Positions 46,034-53,887 of a DNA stretch of 64,000 bases are shown here, piece by piece. The position numbers and the translations under genes are program-made. The stretch is from Alistipes sp. (GTDB taxonomy: Bacteria > Bacteroidota > Bacteroidia > Bacteroidales > Rikenellaceae): assembly GCA_017938765.1 (NCBI GenBank), contig JAGBAX010000028.1:1-64000 (forward strand). Reading direction: 5' to 3'. Numbering within the stretch: position 1 is the first letter of the stretch; each line of letters begins with the position of its first letter. Under the pieces are notes generated by a model, which was not told the origin of the DNA, ran no database searches, and saw only the letters and a list, made by a program, of their open reading frames with translations.

Positions 46034-46069
46034 CAAAGGTAATAAAAAAATCTTGCGTGTGCAAGATTT
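46034..46069 (-). promoter_or_regulatory. Hairpin-promoter cassette upstream of the alpha-galactosidase
   Basis: Stem ATCTTGC/GCAAGAT (46050-46056, 46061-46067) plus -7 element TACCTTTG (minus strand, 46034-46041), seven bases before the ATG. It is nearly identical to the cassettes of both PEGA genes. Confidence 0.65.
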
Positions 46070-46283
46070 TTTACCATTGGCTTTTAGCCGTTAGCCATTG
46101 GCTCACCTTCGGTGACCCTTCACCGCTCCGCCTCGGCAATTCAAACAAGTTTGATTGCTCTCGGCTCAATCGCGGCGTTGGCTTGCTAACGCAGAACAGA
46201 GAATTTAAGGAAGTTAGGGAAATTAGCGAAAAATCACTAATCTCCCTAAACTCCTTAATTTCACTACTTTACGCACCGCCACA
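46070..46283. repeat. Mosaic hairpin repeat, locus 4 (modules W-Y-Z)
   Basis: A W motif (46072-46103) is followed by module Y (46100-46182, same orientation as locus 3), then GGCTTGCTAACGCAG and module Z (46199-46264; arms pair at about 25 of 31 positions). Element A copy 2 follows directly. Together they fill the 384-base gap between the SGNH hydrolase stop and the alpha-galactosidase start. Confidence 0.78.
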
Positions 46284-46410
46284 TTTTGTTGTCAAAATGG
46301 AGGATTTACAACACTCGGCGAGAAAAATTGGCGCAGGATAGTACCAAAATAGTACAGCCAAGACAATTTTTCTCGTTAGCGGAAGTAAATGCGCCATTTT
46401 CACGACAAAA
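46284..46410. repeat. Nested inverted-repeat element A, copy 2
   Basis: Outer arms at 46284-46300 and 46394-46410, inner arms CGAGAAAAA/TTTTTCTCG and the central GTAC pair match copy 1 (1945-2070) almost base for base. It touches the stop codon of the SGNH hydrolase at 46411, as copy 1 touches the transporter stop. Confidence 0.75.
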
Positions 46411-47517
46411 TTACTTTATGCCGTATGTAGCAAGAATCTCCACAACCTTCGGCTGAATAGCATCTGCCCAACGCTTGTAACCCCAAGAGCATGGGTGTAC
46501 GCCATCGGCTGAAGTAAGGCCGTCAGTACCAGTCTGGTTAGGGGTGTCGATGAAGTATACATCAGAGTATTCTGCACAAATCTCCTTCATCAGATTGTCT
46601 ACATACTCCATACGGTCTGCCTCCTTCTTCTCGGCTGCTGTGTCAAAGAGTCGTCCATCGCGGTAGATGGTGCGCAGGAAGATAACTGGAGCCTTTGGAT
46701 TGCGCTTGCGAATCTCGTTAAGGAATGGACGGATGCGCTCGCCAATCTGCTGAATAGATGGGTTAGAGAATGCGTCGCAGATATATGCGTCAGCCTTTGT
46801 ACCACCAAGAATCTCACCCATAACTCGCTGCAGCTTACTGTTACCGCTCATACCGAAGCTATTGAGGTTAAGACCTGTCTGGCGCATAAGGAATGCAGGG
46901 TATGTCATACCGGCACAAGTAGCGCCTGAGCCGTGAGTGAATGATGAGCCGAAGATAGCAATATTATGGCGGAATGGATTCTTCATAGCCTTAATCTTTG
47001 CGCCCTCTGGAATACCAACCTCAAGCTTTGTAAGCTCTGCAAACAGAGGCAGATAGAGGATACAGCGGTGAGTAGTACCGTCCATATTTTTAATCACGCG
47101 CAGAGGCTTTTCAATCTTTGCATTACCCTTGCTGTCGTGACCCTCGCCATTAACAACAGATGCAGCCCACTTCCAATCGTTCTGGTGCTCAATAAAGAGG
47201 TTGAAACCGCAACCTGCTGTAGCTGGCATAGCGCGGTTGTGGCTACGGTAGCCATAAGATGCGCGCACCCAAATCTCCTTTGCGTCGGTCTCAAAAAGGA
47301 TTGCCTGACCTGCGCAAGTCTTAAGAAGGTTTGCCTCGGTCTTATTAAGCTCTGGGTAGTCGTTTACCTCAACGCGGTTGTAAGGGTTTGTTGTCTTGCA
47401 CATCTTACCGATGTGGTTAAGTTTCTGAGCATCAACCCACTTAATCTCTACTTTCTGAGCCACTGCTGCACCACAAGAGAGGCAGAGCACTGCAATAAAT
47501 AAAAATAGTCTTTTCAT
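46411..47517 (-). CDS. Exported SGNH/GDSL hydrolase with N-terminal SGNH_N-type domain
   Basis: The 368-residue protein has a signal peptide ending 'AVAQ', a beta-rich N-terminal domain (about 22-175) and a C-terminal SGNH hydrolase domain. The latter has the nucleophile region 'IFGSSFTHGSG' and the catalytic 'DGVHPCSWGY'. Related Bacteroidales enzymes are carbohydrate esterases or lipases. The location beside the alpha-galactosidase suggests work on glycans. Preceded by a small DNA-binding protein gene; the gap holds a hairpin (47551-47576). Confidence 0.88.
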   Translation of the reverse strand: MKRLFLFIAVLCLSCGAAVAQKVEIKWVDAQKLNHIGKMCKTTNPYNRVEVNDYPELNKTEANLLKTCAGQAILFETDAKEIWVRASYGYRSHNRAMPATAGCGFNLFIEHQNDWKWAASVVNGEGHDSKGNAKIEKPLRVIKNMDGTTHRCILYLPLFAELTKLEVGIPEGAKIKAMKNPFRHNIAIFGSSFTHGSGATCAGMTYPAFLMRQTGLNLNSFGMSGNSKLQRVMGEILGGTKADAYICDAFSNPSIQQIGERIRPFLNEIRKRNPKAPVIFLRTIYRDGRLFDTAAEKKEADRMEYVDNLMKEICAEYSDVYFIDTPNQTGTDGLTSADGVHPCSWGYKRWADAIQPKVVEILATYGIK

Positions 47518-47550
47518 TTTTGATATGTTTTAAGGTTTTTTCAACAAATA

Positions 47551-47576
47551 GAGCCCAAGCAGTGAATGCTGGGCTC
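47551..47576 (-). terminator. Hairpin between the small HTH gene and the SGNH hydrolase
   Basis: GAGCCCAAGC (47551-47560) and GCTGGGCTC (47568-47576) form a stem with one mismatch. On the minus strand the T-run after it is weak (TATTTG), so termination may be partial. Confidence 0.5.
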
Positions 47577-47597
47577 AAAAATCGCTATCTACGACAA

Positions 47598-47849
47598 TTA
47601 TTTCTGCTCATTGAGAATGCGCATAGCTGCATCAAGAATAGCAGTATCATCCAGCGTAACAACGCCACCGTCCGGTCCCTGCTCGAAGTGAACACCAACG
47701 CCAGTCTTTGCGTCAAAATGCTTACCACCGAAGTAGTTACGAACGGACTCTACATCAATACCGAGTTCATCTGCAATACGCTGGGAGCTACCGCTTGGAA
47801 GACGATCCTTAATACGGCGCAATTCATTAAATGTAATAATCATAGCCAT
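47598..47849 (-). CDS. Small helix-turn-helix DNA-binding protein
   Basis: The 83-residue protein has a helical N-terminus whose 'LPSGSSQRIADELGIDVESVRNYFGG' fits a helix-turn-helix with recognition helix around 'VESVRNYF'. A short acidic C-terminal part follows. It resembles a small conserved Bacteroidota family thought to bind DNA; its targets are unknown. It may start at either of two close ATGs (47849 or 47843). Confidence 0.75.
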   Translation of the reverse strand: MAMIITFNELRRIKDRLPSGSSQRIADELGIDVESVRNYFGGKHFDAKTGVGVHFEQGPDGGVVTLDDTAILDAAMRILNEQK

Positions 47850-47965
47850 TAAATTTTTAGTGTTATTTCTGTTAAATGTTATTTTCGCACTACTAATTTA
47901 CAACATTTTCCCGAAACAGCAAAATTTCAAGCCTATTTTTTCAAAAATTTTATCATTTTTTATTT

Positions 47966-48544
47966 TTATCGCATATCTATTACCTCGTACCCTGCATATT
48001 TAGCCCTATCAAAACGAGGCAAAGAATCTTTGTGCCCAGTAATAGATGTAAAGGATATCTTAACACTGCTCCCCTCCTCAGTATAGACAATAGACTCTGG
48101 CAACTTCCCACTACTATCAGCCACAACGGTAGCACTATGTTCGCCGCTCTTTGCCGTAAGATTGACCGCAGCGTGTCCGCCGACCTCTGTCTGCTCTACA
48201 TTGTACTGCTCCTTGAGCCTTGCAAAGGCCTTGGCAGGATTACTCAGCACATCACTTCCTAAACTCTCGGCACTATCAATTACCACCTCGCGCTTCTCAA
48301 CAGAGACCTCGTACTTTACGCCATCAGCCACATAGAGCTCCGAGCCAGTTATTCCTACATAGAAGTTCGTCCCCTCAACAACATATTCGCCTATAAGGGT
48401 ATAACTATCGTCTAAATTGACCGTAAAGCAGACCTTATATGCCCCAAGTTTTGCCAAAGATTGCTCAAAAGTATCAAGCAACGACTGTGCCGAGGTGGCA
48501 AAGGATGATAATAATATAGATAGGGTAATCGCTAATCTTCTCAT
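47966..48544 (-). CDS. LolA-like outer-membrane lipoprotein carrier family protein
   Basis: The 192-residue exported protein (signal peptide ending 'TSAQ') has the LolA-like half-open beta-barrel pattern: repeated short beta segments such as 'LIGEYVVEGTNFYVGI' and 'ELYVADGVKYEVSVEKREVVI'. LolA ferries lipoproteins across the periplasm. It overlaps ftsK by four bases and is the last gene of the run from plsC. The FtsK-LolA pairing is common in the phylum. Confidence 0.75.
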   Translation of the reverse strand: MRRLAITLSILLSSFATSAQSLLDTFEQSLAKLGAYKVCFTVNLDDSYTLIGEYVVEGTNFYVGITGSELYVADGVKYEVSVEKREVVIDSAESLGSDVLSNPAKAFARLKEQYNVEQTEVGGHAAVNLTAKSGEHSATVVADSSGKLPESIVYTEEGSSVKISFTSITGHKDSLPRFDRAKYAGYEVIDMR

Positions 48545-50946
48545 ATTACACCAAGCTCCTGCAATTTTGCCTCCAAAGCGTATGGGTCTGTAATCTTCAC
48601 ATCGCGAGACTTTGCACCTGGCACCTGCGGACCGACAATGCCTGCGCGCTCAAGCTGAAGCATAATACGACCTGCGCGCACAAAACCTACCTCATAGGTG
48701 CGCTGTATATATGATGTAGAGAAGTTATCTCCGCCACTTACAGCATCGCGAGCAATCTCTGCAAACAGAGCATCGTACTTTATTGCCGCACCACTCTCGC
48801 TACCCAAATCGCTATCAGCACTACTACCGCCACCTGCTGTAGATGCGCCACCACTCTCCTCATAGTCTGGCAGGGAGTATGGCATACCCGTTGGCGAAGG
48901 CTGCGAGGCGATATAGTCCACAAGGCGCTTAACCTCTGGCGTATCAACAAAGGCGCACTGTAGACGCGTCAGAGCGCAAGGCTCCGAGAAGAGCATATCT
49001 CCTCGTCCGATAAGAGCCTGAGCTCCTGGCTGGTCAATGATTGTTGCCGAGTCTACGCGTGACGATACGCGGAAGGCTATACGGGCAGGGAAGTTGGTCT
49101 TAATTCGTCCTGTAAGGATATCTACCGATGGTCGCTGCGTAGCAAGGATAAGGTGAATACCCGCCGCACGAGCCTTCTGAGCAAGGCGCATAACTGGCTG
49201 CTCAACGAGCTTAGACTGTGTTACAAGGTCGGCATACTCATCAATAACCACAACGATATATGGCATAATCTCGCGCGACTCAATCTTGCAATTTCTAACC
49301 AAATCGTTATACTCGGCAATGTTTCGCGTACCCACAAGGCGGCACTTCTTCAGTCGCTCCTCCATCTCGGCACAGAGCGAGTAGAGGGTATATACAGCCT
49401 TCTGAGCATCAATTACAATATTCTCCTCCTCGCTCTCCATGCGGGCAAGGAAGTGGCTACCCAACCCCTCATAGAGCGAGAACTCTACCTGCTTAGGGTC
49501 AATAAGCACAAGCTTGAGCTGTGAAGGGTCTTTGCGATAAAGCAGCGATGTAAGAATTACATTCAGTCCCACAGACTTACCAGTACCCGTCGCACCCGCC
49601 ACAAGCAGGTGAGGCATCTTGGCAAGGTCAAAGACTATGCACTCATTCTGAATATTACGACCGATAACCACTGGCAGCTCGCCCTTGAAGTTAAGAAAAC
49701 GCTCTGTGCGCAACGCTGCGCGCATAGAGACTATTGCAGGGTGGCGATTTGGCACCTCAATACCCACCGTACCACTCTCTGGAATAGGAGAGATACGAAC
49801 ACTGCTGGCCTTAAGTGCCTGGGCAATCTCCTTTGATAGACCCTCAACCTTATTGACCTTAACACCTCGGTCAAGCTCCACCTCATAGAGTGTCACCGTA
49901 GGGCCTGTAGTGGCCTTAACACCCACGATTGATATCTTAAAGTCGGCAAGTACCTGCTCAATATTGCGCGTATTCTCCTCAATCTCATCGTTGCTAACCT
50001 CCGATGTGCTATCGCGCTCATCAAGTAGCTCTACAGATGGGAAGTTGTAGTGCAGAGTCCTATCTGGGTTAAACGGTATATGCTTATCTGCATCGCTATC
50101 CGACACCTCCTTATCCCCCTCTGGGTCAATAACCTCAACCACCAGCATATCCTCATTCTCTGCACTCTGCTCCTCTTCCTCTGGAGTCACTTCTGGAGTC
50201 ACTTCTGGCTCTGGCGTTGGCTCTGGCTCTACTTCAGGCTCAACCTCAACTTCTGGTTCTGGCTCAACCTCTGGCTCTGGTGTTGGCTCTGGTGTTGGCT
50301 CTACCTCTGTTTCATCACCCTTCTCTGGGCGATGAGTAACCTTATCAACAAGTCCCTTACCCTTATTTACAATACCGTTTCCAAAGGAGCTGAACATATC
50401 TATAACGCGGTCACTGATAAACAGAGCCGTAAGCACCCAGCACAATATTAGCAGAATAACCACGCCCGACTGTCCGATATATGGGCGTAGAATATCATCT
50501 ACTATTGTAATACCGAAAGCGCCACCCCAGCCACTTGTAAACACATCGTTATCTGCACCAAAGATTGCCCCAAGCGTAAGCGAGCCAAGGATAGTCACAA
50601 GGGCAAAGGCAATAAGTGTATGGTCATAGAGCTTTACCCTATTCATAAAGATTTTGAAGGCAAAGATTATAAGCATTAGCGGAACTAATAGACCAAAAAG
50701 TCCGAAGCTATCGCTAATAAGCAGAGATGAAATCCACGTACCACTTGTTCCAGAGGTACTCTCACTCATTGCACCCTGCTTCCAGTCTACTAAATAGTTA
50801 CACAGCGTAATAAAGATATAGACGCCCAAGGCAAGCAGCACAAAGCCTACTACCCATCGCGCCGTGCGAAATCTACTCTCATTAACGCCGTTATTACCAC
50901 CCTTAGTCGTTGTCTTCTTCGGAGGTCTCTTCACTAAAACACCCAT
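48541..50946 (-). CDS. ftsK: DNA translocase FtsK
   Basis: The 801-residue protein has four or more N-terminal membrane helices, a long acidic linker (about 205-265) made of Pro-Glu, Val-Glu and Thr-Pro units, and the motor domain with Walker A 'GATGTGKSV' and Walker B 'VVVIDEYADL'. The C-terminal gamma winged helix is present ('YIQRTYEVGFVRAGRIM'). It moves chromosome ends away from the division septum. The start lies 44 bases inside murI. Confidence 0.94.
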   Translation of the reverse strand: MGVLVKRPPKKTTTKGGNNGVNESRFRTARWVVGFVLLALGVYIFITLCNYLVDWKQGAMSESTSGTSGTWISSLLISDSFGLFGLLVPLMLIIFAFKIFMNRVKLYDHTLIAFALVTILGSLTLGAIFGADNDVFTSGWGGAFGITIVDDILRPYIGQSGVVILLILCWVLTALFISDRVIDMFSSFGNGIVNKGKGLVDKVTHRPEKGDETEVEPTPEPTPEPEVEPEPEVEVEPEVEPEPTPEPEVTPEVTPEEEEQSAENEDMLVVEVIDPEGDKEVSDSDADKHIPFNPDRTLHYNFPSVELLDERDSTSEVSNDEIEENTRNIEQVLADFKISIVGVKATTGPTVTLYEVELDRGVKVNKVEGLSKEIAQALKASSVRISPIPESGTVGIEVPNRHPAIVSMRAALRTERFLNFKGELPVVIGRNIQNECIVFDLAKMPHLLVAGATGTGKSVGLNVILTSLLYRKDPSQLKLVLIDPKQVEFSLYEGLGSHFLARMESEEENIVIDAQKAVYTLYSLCAEMEERLKKCRLVGTRNIAEYNDLVRNCKIESREIMPYIVVVIDEYADLVTQSKLVEQPVMRLAQKARAAGIHLILATQRPSVDILTGRIKTNFPARIAFRVSSRVDSATIIDQPGAQALIGRGDMLFSEPCALTRLQCAFVDTPEVKRLVDYIASQPSPTGMPYSLPDYEESGGASTAGGGSSADSDLGSESGAAIKYDALFAEIARDAVSGGDNFSTSYIQRTYEVGFVRAGRIMLQLERAGIVGPQVPGAKSRDVKITDPYALEAKLQELGVI

Positions 50947-51709
50947 AAGCTCTATAAATCAATCTATCTAAATAATCATCCTCTGCGAGGGTCATAAACT
51001 CATATCGTGGCTCACAATCCTCATCTGCCCAGAGGGCAAATTTATCAAGGAGTTGTGCCACTCTGCGACACACTGCACGACCAGAGTCAATAACCTCAAC
51101 ATCTCTATCTCCTATTACCCGCTCTATTGTCTGCCGCAAGAATGGATAGTGTGTACATCCAAGCACAATCTTATCCGCCCCCTTTTCAATCAGCGGCTCA
51201 ACTACTCTTCGCACCGCCTGCTCTGCTGCGGGGCTATTCTCCTCTCCTCGCTCAACAATCTCAACAAACCCCTCGCCTACTGCCGTAAGGATATTTACCC
51301 TATCGGCATACTGCGCCGAGGTGTGCAGGAACAGTTCCCCCTCCAATGAGCGAGCAGTGGCAAGAACGGCAATAGTTCCGCTCTTTGTCGTTAGCGCGGC
51401 TGGCTTTACGGCTGGCTCAAGACCAACAAAAGGTATCTCAGGATAGTGCTCTCGCAGATACTCTATAGCCACCGCCGTAGCCGTATTACACGCCACAACA
51501 ATCATCTTACACCCCTCATCAAGCAACCGCTCTACAGACTCTACAGTAAATCGGAGAATCTCCTCACGGCTACGCTCGCCATAGGGACAGCGAGCGCCAT
51601 CGCCAAAAAATATCAGCGACTCGCCTGGTAGTCCCTCTGCAATCTCTTGCCAGACGCTCAGACCACCCATTCCACTGTCAAAAACTCCTATCGGGGCGTT
51701 ATTGTTCAT
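50903..51709 (-). CDS. murI: Glutamate racemase
   Basis: The 268-residue enzyme makes D-glutamate for peptidoglycan. The two catalytic Cys are present in 'VACNTATA' and 'LGCTHYPF', and 'FDSGMGGLSV' opens the protein. Placement with ftsK fits an envelope and division operon. Confidence 0.95.
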   Translation of the reverse strand: MNNNAPIGVFDSGMGGLSVWQEIAEGLPGESLIFFGDGARCPYGERSREEILRFTVESVERLLDEGCKMIVVACNTATAVAIEYLREHYPEIPFVGLEPAVKPAALTTKSGTIAVLATARSLEGELFLHTSAQYADRVNILTAVGEGFVEIVERGEENSPAAEQAVRRVVEPLIEKGADKIVLGCTHYPFLRQTIERVIGDRDVEVIDSGRAVCRRVAQLLDKFALWADEDCEPRYEFMTLAEDDYLDRLIYRAYGCFSEETSEEDND

Positions 51710-51711
51710 CG

Positions 51712-53352
51712 TTAATATGTTCTATCAAGCTCCTCGCGTGGAGTAAGCATCAGTTTGTTTGTAAGTGCGCACTCCGAGTAGTCAAAGCTCTCTGTAATGC
51801 GGGTCTGCTCATATACATTGCCATTTGTATCCTTTGCAACGACCTTAATCTGTTTTGCATCAGGATTTTTAAGTTGCAGGCGATAGAGGTGGTTACACTG
51901 TGTAAGGTAGCCCTTTCGTCCGCCACCATTCCACTTACTCTTACTGTCGGTAACCTTGCCATAACTTCTGCCCACAACACCAATATGGTAGCCCACAGCA
52001 TACCAGTCGCGGCTTGAGTCTGCCTCTGGAACAGAGTCGCGAGTTACAGGTATGCGCTCCATCTCGCCCGTCAGCACGCCATCCTCATAGAGGTAAACCT
52101 TCCAGTTAGCATCGGCATTAAAGACATTGGCAAGAATAGTATCGTGAGAGTATGGATACTTAAACTTCTCAAACTCGCCACCAAACTCTGCATCGCCACG
52201 ATAGAGGCGAATCTGGTATGAGAGATCATATCCCGTACCCTTATACCACCAATTCTTGATGTGCGCACCCTCAATGTCGTAGATTGAGTATCCATTTGGC
52301 ACACCATCGCCATTCAGATTACTCCACCAGTATGCGCCACTTGCAGCTGCGTGGACATGCTCATAAACGCCATACTTATTCACATTATTGTTCATAAAGT
52401 GAGTGTGGCCAATCATAATATGAGCCTCCTTAAACTGAGCAATCAACTGACGCACAGCCTCAACATTCTTACGCATACGGTTGTACAGGCCAATATGGAG
52501 GCAGAGAATTACCATCTTATCCTTTGGCACAGCTGCAAGGTCCTGACGAAGCCACACAAGCTGCTCATCAGTAAAGGCTGGATTGCCATACTCCTTGTGA
52601 TAGCGGAACTTGTTTGGATTATCATCGGCAATATAGTCCTTCATCGACACAATATGCACATCGCCACGATTCCAAGAGTAGTTCACAGGTCCAAAGACCT
52701 TCTCAAAGGCGCGCTGATAGGCAAGGTTGTATGTGCTTGTGCCCTTGTCCAACTTCACTGGCGGCTCTGTAAAGTCGTGGTTACCAATAGTCTGGAAGAA
52801 GAGCAGGTGGCTATTCTCATAGGCCATTGCCTCCTTCATAGGCTGCAGGAACTTGTTGCACTTGTGCTTACCCTCTGTATATGCGATATCGCCAAGAGTC
52901 ACGCCATAGCAAGGCAGTCTCTGCGCATCTACATAGGCGCGGATATCTGGCACAGTCTCGGTCTTGAAACGCTTTACGTGGAACTCACACTGCGCCTGCG
53001 GGTCGGCAACCATCAGCAGACGGAACGCCTTCTCCTCTGTTGGAAGAGCAGTAAGGGTAAAGTCGTACTTCTTCACCTTGCTATCCAAAACTTTGTAGAA
53101 ATCTGGATGTCCATCCTTAACATTTATCTTATATGCAGATGGGATTGAGTAGAATACATGCACAGCATCTGACGATGTGGTCATCTTATATCTACCCTTT
53201 GCATCTGTAGTAACGCAACTAAAGCCATCACTCACCGTAACACCTGCAATACCCTTACCATTGCTATCACGAAGCGTTCCAGAAATCTTCATCTGCGCCG
53301 AAGCCGTAAGAGCTACAACGGCGGCGGCAACTATTAGCAAAAATCGTCTCAT
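51712..53352 (-). CDS. Exported calcineurin-like metallophosphoesterase
   Basis: The 546-residue protein has a signal peptide ending 'TASAQ', an N-terminal carboxypeptidase-regulatory-like beta domain (about 22-100: 'GTLRDSNGKGIAGVTVSDG'), a phosphoesterase core with 'VADPQAQ', 'GDIAY', 'TIGNHDF' and 'IGHTHFMN', and a C-terminal beta domain. Probably periplasmic or surface-exposed; the substrate is unknown. The first metal motif is D-P-Q rather than D-x-H, a change seen in this subgroup. It sits between aroK and murI with gaps of two to three bases. Confidence 0.87.
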   Translation of the reverse strand: MRRFLLIVAAAVVALTASAQMKISGTLRDSNGKGIAGVTVSDGFSCVTTDAKGRYKMTTSSDAVHVFYSIPSAYKINVKDGHPDFYKVLDSKVKKYDFTLTALPTEEKAFRLLMVADPQAQCEFHVKRFKTETVPDIRAYVDAQRLPCYGVTLGDIAYTEGKHKCNKFLQPMKEAMAYENSHLLFFQTIGNHDFTEPPVKLDKGTSTYNLAYQRAFEKVFGPVNYSWNRGDVHIVSMKDYIADDNPNKFRYHKEYGNPAFTDEQLVWLRQDLAAVPKDKMVILCLHIGLYNRMRKNVEAVRQLIAQFKEAHIMIGHTHFMNNNVNKYGVYEHVHAAASGAYWWSNLNGDGVPNGYSIYDIEGAHIKNWWYKGTGYDLSYQIRLYRGDAEFGGEFEKFKYPYSHDTILANVFNADANWKVYLYEDGVLTGEMERIPVTRDSVPEADSSRDWYAVGYHIGVVGRSYGKVTDSKSKWNGGGRKGYLTQCNHLYRLQLKNPDAKQIKVVAKDTNGNVYEQTRITESFDYSECALTNKLMLTPREELDRTY

Positions 53353-53355
53353 AAT

Positions 53356-53880
53356 CTATCGTTTTAGGTTTATTATCTTCTGCAAAATCGTATCTATAAC
53401 CTCATTATCAGCCATCTTGTCACAGTCAAGCACTACATCCGCCTGCGAATATATAGGCTCACGCTCTGCCATATGGGCGGTCATAAACTCAAGCAGTTGC
53501 TCGTCGTTCATTCCGCGAATCTTTGGGCGCTTCTGACGACCATATGGAGATAGTCGCGAGATAATATTTTTTGGCGAGCGACGCAGGTATACTGTTACTC
53601 CCAAGCCCCTCATTTGCTCCATATTATCTCCCCACACCGGCAGGCCTCCTCCCGTAGAGATAACAGCACTCTCTACCTGAGCCGTATCCTCCAGCACTGC
53701 CCTTTCAACAGCGCGGAAGTACTCCTCGCCCTGATAGGTGATAATATCTGCTACCGTTGCCCCCTCGCGCTGCTCTACCATAGAGTCGGTATCCACAAAC
53801 TGTAGGTGCGCAAAGCGGGAAATCTTACGACCTACGGTGCTCTTGCCGCAGCCCATATATCCGATTAAGTAGATACGCAT
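53356..53880 (-). CDS. aroK: Shikimate kinase
   Basis: The 174-residue P-loop kinase phosphorylates shikimate in aromatic amino-acid synthesis. 'IGYMGCGKSTVGRK' is the ATP loop, 'DTDSMVE' the shikimate-binding Asp region and 'ISTGGGLP' the GGG motif. Tight spacing to parC (seven bases) and to the phosphoesterase (three bases). Confidence 0.94.
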   Translation of the reverse strand: MRIYLIGYMGCGKSTVGRKISRFAHLQFVDTDSMVEQREGATVADIITYQGEEYFRAVERAVLEDTAQVESAVISTGGGLPVWGDNMEQMRGLGVTVYLRRSPKNIISRLSPYGRQKRPKIRGMNDEQLLEFMTAHMAEREPIYSQADVVLDCDKMADNEVIDTILQKIINLKR

Positions 53881-53887
53881 CGCTATT

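Noticed and set aside
46027-46077. Extension of the alpha-galactosidase to 46077
   Set aside because: The added residues come from the hairpin-promoter cassette shared with two other genes and would hide the signal peptide.
41335-46410. Insertion sequence or transposon behind the PEGA/alpha-galactosidase region
   Set aside because: No transposase or integrase frame and no target duplications could be seen; only short non-coding repeats are present.
52351-53148. 265-residue plus-strand open frame
   Set aside because: It is fully antisense to the metallophosphoesterase, whose motifs are intact; composition is rich in Leu, His and Val as expected from a mirror frame.
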